From Setomelanomma holmii (Eukaryota > Ascomycota > Dothideomycetes > Pleosporales > Phaeosphaeriaceae), in the NCBI GenBank assembly GCA_010015745.1, contig ML978210.1, positions 62,001 to 126,000 of the forward strand: a stretch of 64,000 bases of DNA, given 5' to 3'. The translations under genes and the position numbers were made by a program. Below, one piece after another: positions 59,011 through 64,000 of the stretch. The notes beneath the pieces were generated by a model. That model had not been told where the DNA came from and did no database searches. It was given only the letters and a program-made list of their open reading frames with translations. Numbering within the stretch: the stretch's first letter is position 1; the number at the start of each line of letters is the position of its first letter.

Positions 59011-59370
59011 AGTTAGGTCGAGTCCAGTAACTTTGTATTGTTCGTATGTGGCCGAAGATCGAATGGGACGTTGGTGTAGGTTGACAAGCAATGTCAAAAG
59101 ATAAGGAAATGTTCAACTCCCGTTCCACGAAGTTCTGGCCTGTGATGCTGTGATGCGGATATTGTTGTGTGCGGCGATATCTGGTTCATTGAGGGGATTT
59201 GGAACTTGACCACGGTACTGGGTCTGCGGGTTTGGTAGCGATAGAATACCTCTGGGCCCTAGAAGATATCCAGGCTGCATCTGCTCCTATATAAATCACC
59301 GTTTCAATCTTCCACGTCTACAGCAATATCACATTGCCCGTACAAAATTACTTCGAAACTCATCATCGCC
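59011..59370. other. Intergenic, carries the TATA box below
   Basis: 360 bp without coding signal apart from the TATA-like motif at 59288. Confidence 0.45.
59288..59296 (+). promoter_or_regulatory. Putative TATA box upstream of the small gene at 59371
   Basis: TATATAAAT lies 75 nt upstream of the ATG at 59371, supporting transcription of the otherwise poorly supported gene that follows. Confidence 0.4.
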
Positions 59371-59846
59371 ATGGCACTTCAACGCCTCATATCCTCGCCT
59401 GCATGCAAGCTTCTCACAACACCAACCCGGGCTTCACTGCCACTATGGGAAAGACTTCGAATCTTCCTGTCTGTCTTATTCGACCAGTGTCAACCAGCAG
59501 TAGCGATCCACAAGCTCCAAACAGCAACCGACCAGCCCCTCCGCGCTCCTCGGGAATCCAACACACCGACAGCGTCAAAGGCCTGCACTCCGACTCTGTA
59601 GAGATTTGCTCCCACAGCCACCTTCCGCAATCTATCATGACACCCATCCCCGAATCCGGACTACCCAAGGACGAAGCTACGTTGCTGAAACTCATTTAGG
59701 AAGCTCGCAAGATAGGAAACAGGAACGTGAATGTTCAGGGAGCGACTAGCACTTTGATTCTGCCTGACGTATCTGTTGCGGCAATATGGCAAAAGGAGAA
59801 GTGGATGGATGCGATGAGGGAGAGGGATGAAGTAATTGGGAGATGA
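59371..59846 (+). pseudogene. Small gene, broken or with unresolved splicing
   Basis: From the ATG at 59371 the sequence reads like a mitochondrial presequence (MALQRLISSPACKLLTTPT) but this frame stops at 59601. A second frame (first ATG 59403) reads RPVSTSSSDPQAPNSN and LPKDEATLLKLI up to a TAG at 59697. Directly after this TAG the same frame continues with strongly protein-like sequence, EARKIGNRNVNVQGATSTLI then WQKEKWMDAMRERDEVIGR, to a TGA at 59844. Either TAG is a mutated CAG, or it is the acceptor of an intron (GTAGAG near 59599 to ATTTAG at 59699, in phase). The frame change near 59400-59470 is unexplained. No family is recognised. Confidence 0.4.
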
Positions 59847-60234
59847 GGAGGAGGATTGAGGTGTCGGAGAAAGAACGAGGTGATGGCGCGGTAGACAGAA
59901 TAGACCAACGATGCTGCCGGGAGGGGGAGCGGTGTCTGAGTGTACTTTTGACGCAGAAAGATTCTGATTTGTAGATAAGGAAAAGCGCCTGTACTCTGAA
60001 TTGCCGTAGTTCACTTGTACTGCAATTGTAAGTTCCCGCTGCCAGCTATCCATGGATGAATTCATTCATTTACTACTTGTGCCACTTGAAACCTTTCCCA
60101 TCCTGTTCTTTGCCTATCTTCGATCAGTAGTCTCCTTTACACTGCATTAGACCACAGCATACCACAAATGGTACCATCGTAATTGCAACTTATCCTCCCC
60201 TCGCGTACTACATCTCCTCAGTCCAGCTTCCCCT
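59847..60234. other. Intergenic, nothing recognised
   Basis: 388 bp between a plus-strand and a minus-strand gene end; no signal seen. Confidence 0.45.
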
Positions 60235-60858
60235 CTACAACTGATTCCTGAGCACATTTCCGCTTTGAATAAAAAAAGTCCAGATAATCCCCACACCCGT
60301 CAAGAAAGTCACAGACCTGGCATTCGCTACTCTTTCGTCAGCTCCATCCCTTTCTATAGCGCAGTACACTCGCAAGAACTTACAAAGCATATCCGACGTC
60401 CCCGCAATGTATAGGCCGTTGTACACAACCCTACTTGCCAAGTACGCTGCAGAAAGTGTGTTTAGCGTCGAGTTGGGCAGCTTGGCTACATTGCCGATTA
60501 CGACGGCAGCAGCGAAGAGGCCGATGTTTTCAAAGCCGTTTTGCTGGGCGCCTTCGGCACGGATAATCTTTGCCTTAGTCGCTTTATCGATGCTTTGATC
60601 GGCTTCGGTGTCACTCGTGTAGGTGCGCGGGTTCTTCTTGTTGTTAGGGAGGAGAACTGGAGTGAAGTGGGTTGATAAGGCTGACCTTGTTATCGAATTT
60701 ACCCAGCGATGCAGCGTAAAAGTGCGGTGCAATGGAGAGTAGCCATGCCGCTGGGATAGCGTAGAGGGACTGCGAAATGTGAGTTGGATGTTCTCATGAT
60801 CTCGACGTTCACAAGAACATACAAAGTTGCGAGGGAGATCGAGAATGTTGGCAGCCAT
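60235..60858 (-). CDS. MAPEG-family membrane protein
   Basis: Second MAPEG member of the window. Four exons (60858-60823, 60769-60686, 60633-60384, 60329-60235) give 154 residues, the family length. It reads MAANILDLPRNFSLYAIPAA, then a first helix (AAWLLSIAPHFYAASLG), a loop with DNKNPRTYTSDTEADQSI, the conserved RAEGAQQNGFENIGLFAAAV helix, a third helix (LSAAYLASRVVYNGLYIAG) and a fourth (RSVTFLTGVGIIWTFFIQSG). The exon 3 acceptor is ambiguous by 3 nt, with one Lys more or less. The last intron (54 nt) is stop-free and in frame, so an unspliced reading looks coding. Catalytic role unknown; many fungal relatives lack demonstrated glutathione transferase activity. Confidence 0.85.
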   Translation of the reverse strand: MAANILDLPRNFVCSCERRDHENIQLTFRSPSTLSQRHGYSPLHRTFTLHRWVNSITRSALSTHFTPVLLPNNKKNPRTYTSDTEADQSIDKATKAKIIRAEGAQQNGFENIGLFAAAVVIGNVAKLPNSTLNTLSAAYLASRVVYNGLYIAGTSDMLCKFLRVYCAIERDGADERVANARSVTFLTGVGIIWTFFIQSGNVLRNQL

Positions 60859-61636
60859 GATGATGCAGGTATCTACACTCGTGTAAAGTAAACAAGACGT
60901 CGACCAGGCGGCTTTGAGTTTTGGTTTCTCTTGTTCACGCCATGACGTCAAGCCGTTGAAGTTCGGTCCGTTCTTGGGCGGTTTGGTTGACGCTAGAGAC
61001 TAGCATTCCAAATAGCGACGACGAGGCGACCACAGCACCGCAATGTTGGTCAACTTCGATATTATTTTGGCGAAGACTGGAGACTACTTCAGCGAGCTTT
61101 TAGACGACCTAAGTTAAGAACATGACTTCTCTGTTTCTCACATGATTTTTGTGACCATGAACTTTGGCTAATTAATGCTTCCAGTTGGCGATTTATTTTT
61201 GGAGTAATGAAACGTTCAAGTGTGCCAAGAGAAACCAGAGATAATTGAAGATAGTGGGTGATGGGTTGAAGAGAGTCCCAAAAAGAATGGCGGGATTCCA
61301 TCTGGTAGACGAGATCCAGGCTGAGGGTACAGCAGTTGGTAAACGGAAACTCTGAGTGCAGGCACACGATTTCCGTGAGGTGGTGAATGCTGTGACTTGA
61401 CCGGCCCGGCTGATGAATCTGAAATCTAGTCCCAGGCTGGTGGACATGGTGTCCAGTTGAGAGGGTATGTGCGCGTGCATGGTCAAGGCGATGCAAGTCG
61501 GTTGCGATCCATGGTACCTAAGTCTTTGACGAAGAGAAATTACACCTGCGAAAATGTCGGTGCCTAATCTTCCCAGCAGCAATTTGCTTTCCCTTGTCTT
61601 CCTTTGCAAAAAAGAGCATTCCACGAATGTTGCACT
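60859..61636. other. Intergenic, nothing recognised
   Basis: 778 bp between divergent genes; must carry both promoters. Minus-strand frames here lack motifs. Confidence 0.45.
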
Positions 61637-62155
61637 ATGTCGACAATGCTCCTCAGACAGTGGGTGCGCGCACGCATCCCCATCGCACGAAGCGCAGCGG
61701 TTCACCAACCTCGACTGTCTTCGCTGCAGTCCTGCCTTCAGCGCAAAATAGCCACAGAGTCGGACCAAAACCCAGCACATGACATTCCAACCCACTCTCA
61801 GCGTGAGCCAACACTCTACACCCCATGGACATCCCCAGAGACCGAGTCAACCTACAAACCCCACCCTGACGGGTTCACATACAAGCAAGACAGGATCGAC
61901 GACGAAGCGCAACGCAGCATGACCGACATGCTCAGCGACTTCACTGGATCGAGAGTGACAGCACACCAGATTGCAGAGAAGGGGTTTCCAAGGGACGCGT
62001 CTGTGGCTGAGATGGGCGAGAATGTGTTTGAGCATCGAAAGAGTAAGCGCGAGCGACTCGAATATCGGGAGTATCTATTGACGATGGCTGCGTTTGCTTT
62101 TGCCTTCATGAGTGGGTTAATATTCATGAAGACGTTGCGGAAAGATGTTGACTAA
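61637..62155 (+). CDS. Small putative mitochondrial single-TM protein
   Basis: Single exon, 172 residues from the ATG that begins MSTMLLRQWVRARIPIARSA, a good presequence (Arg-rich, amphipathic, no acidic residues for 40 positions). The middle is polar (YTPWTSPETESTYKPHPDGF; RSMTDMLSDFTGSRVTAHQI). A basic stretch (HRKSKRERLEYREYL) precedes a C-terminal membrane helix (LLTMAAFAFAFMSGLIFM) with a short tail KTLRKDVD. Architecture resembles the three genes at 20693-23586. It ends 39 bp from the end of the kinase pseudogene on the other strand. No family recognised. Confidence 0.6.
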   Translation: MSTMLLRQWVRARIPIARSAAVHQPRLSSLQSCLQRKIATESDQNPAHDIPTHSQREPTLYTPWTSPETESTYKPHPDGFTYKQDRIDDEAQRSMTDMLSDFTGSRVTAHQIAEKGFPRDASVAEMGENVFEHRKSKRERLEYREYLLTMAAFAFAFMSGLIFMKTLRKDVD

Positions 62156-62194
62156 CTCCGATCCGGCATCCTGGACATGGTCGTCCTTCGTAGC

Positions 62195-63720
62195 TCAGCG
62201 CGTGAGCCGGTTCTTCTTGGACACAATCACAACTCCATCTTGTCTTATCATGTCCTTTCGCATCCACTTTGCGAGACGTTCATCTTCCATTTCGACATCA
62301 ACGGTGACCTCATTCTCCCTCTCCCTCTTCCGCTTGAGAACGTATCTCACGTCCCGCCAATGGCGCCGAGCACCTAATAAATGGCTAAAGAATTGTCGCT
62401 TTGTGTCGAAGTACCGATCGTAGACCGCGCATGGAGAAGGGTCAATGACATCAAAATTCTCCTTGTTGTAATGATATTGCGCTGGACCATCAGCGCATCC
62501 ACGAACGGCTAAACCGGGCTCGTCTTTGGTGATACAATTGGCCAGAGGTATCTTGGCCGTGCTGGTGGTGATACGATGGGCTAGTGGAGCTTTAGCTGTC
62601 CTAGGAGTATCCTGACTGCTAGCGTCTCTCTTGTTATGACCGGTCTTTTTCAGGTGCTTCTGGAGTGCGTTCTTGGAGACAAAGGCCTGCTTGCAGACCC
62701 GGCATTCGCATGGAGTGGCTGGCACAGCGCTCAGCAATGTGCTGATAAGGCTGAGAAGCTCGATGGAGTAGTATTCGGGCGAGATATCACACGGTTTGAT
62801 TTCATCCAAAATCGGAGGCTGTGCAAGCGTGCATAACCTGTCCATGATGCAGCCAAACGCATAGATATCAGACTTTTGACTGAAGGCAGCTTGATATCCT
62901 TGCCCTCGAATTTTCTGACAGGATTAATTACAATAGGAGGCTGCGAAATTGTGTTTACCCACCGGAGCCTCATATCCAGGTGTCCCTCTTTGGCTTGTGA
63001 TGCGGGTTCCGATCGTCTGAACCTGACTGGCTATGCCAAAGTCGGTGACATACAGGTCAGGCACATCTCGCTGCGTGAGTGGATTCCAGGACTCTCGCAA
63101 AAGAACTGCTAATCAGCAGTACGCGCTAGAACATGTGGTTCGTTGGATTTTATTATTCATCGGCCGTATGTCCTGGTGAAGTATTGTTCTGCTGTGGCAG
63201 AACTCAAGAGCAACAACGATCTGATAGCCGATCTCTACAACCTGAGACTCGGAGAAGTGCTCCCCGTGCTTGCATCAGTGTGTCATTTCATGGCAATCAT
63301 GGCTGAACTTACGCCGTGCCTCTCAACATCTGTACCTGTCGCTCCAGGTCCCTACCTTTATAGTAGTCCATGAAGAACGGTAGGGCACTCGTCTTGCGAT
63401 TGTACTCAATGCCATTATGAAGCGCTGCGATATGCGGAGCACCGCGTAGTGCCTTCATGTGATCATACTCATCTAGTGCAGCCTCGGCATTGTCAACGTG
63501 GACTTGTTTGCACGCAACGACCTTTAATTGCGATCAGTCATCGACGTCTTGAAAGTACTATGGTGAGTATACCTCGCCGTTCCGCAAAACTTTGTAGACC
63601 TAACCAAAGCCGCCGCCTCCAATCTATTTTAGGACTTGATAATTAGGCTTGTCGTTTTCGACGAGCCATGGACGCTTTGCCAGGACGGGATGATACCACT
63701 TAATTGGTACGTGCTGCGCA
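62195..63720 (-). pseudogene. Ser/Thr protein kinase with C-terminal C2H2 finger, decayed
   Basis: Kinase subdomains appear in order: VPIKWYHPVLAKRPWLVEN, the glycine loop IGGGGFG, VVACKQVHV (ATP-binding Lys), QIVVALEFCHSRTILHQDIR, LYVTDFGIASQ, RGTPGYEAP, then KSDIYAFGCIMD. After the kinase fold comes CRVCKQAFVSKNALQKHLKK followed by TGH, a C2H2 finger, and a basic tail. The frame is broken: TAG codons stand just before and just after the glycine loop (63624-63626 and 63600-63602), where K or Q and E or Q are expected, and the catalytic HRD is HQD (63173-63175). One intron junction near 63320 has no phase-correct acceptor. A GTGGGT..CAG intron before KIRGQGY is still spliceable. Similar kinase-finger fusions are frequent in Dothideomycetes (recollection). 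No start codon was found. Confidence 0.7.
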
Positions 63721-64000
63721 CTGAACCGATCTCACGATGGTGGTTGGACGTTATGGACGCACTCAGGAGGAGATGAGGTGGAGAAGCGCCGAAGGGAGCT
63801 AGCCAGATTGAAGCGACAGGTCGTCGCGAGCTCCACGACATACCTTTGACCTCTGTTGCATCCTCTCACACTTGTTCCATGGCTCAAAAATCCTTCGTAT
63901 ATACTTCAGAGCCAACTATGTAGCGCGACATCTTTGCTGGTCCGCTCGCTGTGCCTTGCTTCACCCAACACCGCTAATACCCGATGTTGACGTTTGCTGA
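63721..64000. other. Right edge, nothing recognised
   Basis: 280 bp at the window end. They may contain the start of the kinase-like pseudogene, but no ATG in the right frame with a good context was identified. Confidence 0.4.

Overview
The window is nuclear DNA of a filamentous ascomycete. Genes carry short introns (about 45 to 120 nt) with GT..AG ends, there are no operons, intergenic gaps are long, and the gene content is typically fungal: a Leu3-like Zn2Cys6 regulator, a SAT4/PTH11-type 7TM protein, a group II G-alpha, a Pgc1-type phosphodiesterase and a fused isopropylmalate-isomerase-like protein. Dothideomycetes is my best guess from overall character; that is inference, not a test.

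Layout. 1-5287: no recognisable gene. 5288-9590: four weakly characterised genes, among them a MAPEG-family gene broken by a perfect 128-bp tandem duplication. 9768-14249: glutamate-cysteine ligase regulatory subunit, AP-1 sigma adaptin and Maf1. 16808-18120: rhodopsin-like 7TM protein. 20693-23586: three consecutive same-strand genes for short, mitochondrial-precursor-like, single-TM proteins. 24307-26264: large coiled-coil protein. 28994-30159: G-alpha. 31680-32601: mitoribosomal mS38. 33669-35116: secreted Asn/Ala/Gly/Gln-repeat protein.

36069-43459 is the most interesting block. A PEP-mutase/isocitrate-lyase superfamily lyase and a fused LeuC-LeuD-type hydratase are divergently transcribed, and a Leu3-like regulator ends 348 bp beyond the hydratase. 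Family logic suggests a hydratase-lyase pathway for a branched C5-C7 di- or tricarboxylic acid under dedicated control. The hydratase gene contains a 33-nt segment with two in-frame stops that is either a tiny intron (exitron) or a lesion.

45103-64000: NAD kinase, spermidine synthase divergent from a SAM-dependent methyltransferase, epsilon-COP, a glycerophosphodiester phosphodiesterase, gamma-tubulin, small mitochondrial-type proteins, a second MAPEG gene and, at the right edge, a decayed protein kinase/C2H2 pseudogene whose glycine loop carries two TAG stops that look like CAG-to-TAG changes, the signature expected of repeat-induced point mutation.

Starts and splice sites were assigned by hand from reading frame, GT..AG and family alignment from memory; no search was run. 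No tRNA, rRNA, CRISPR array or intact transposon was recognised.
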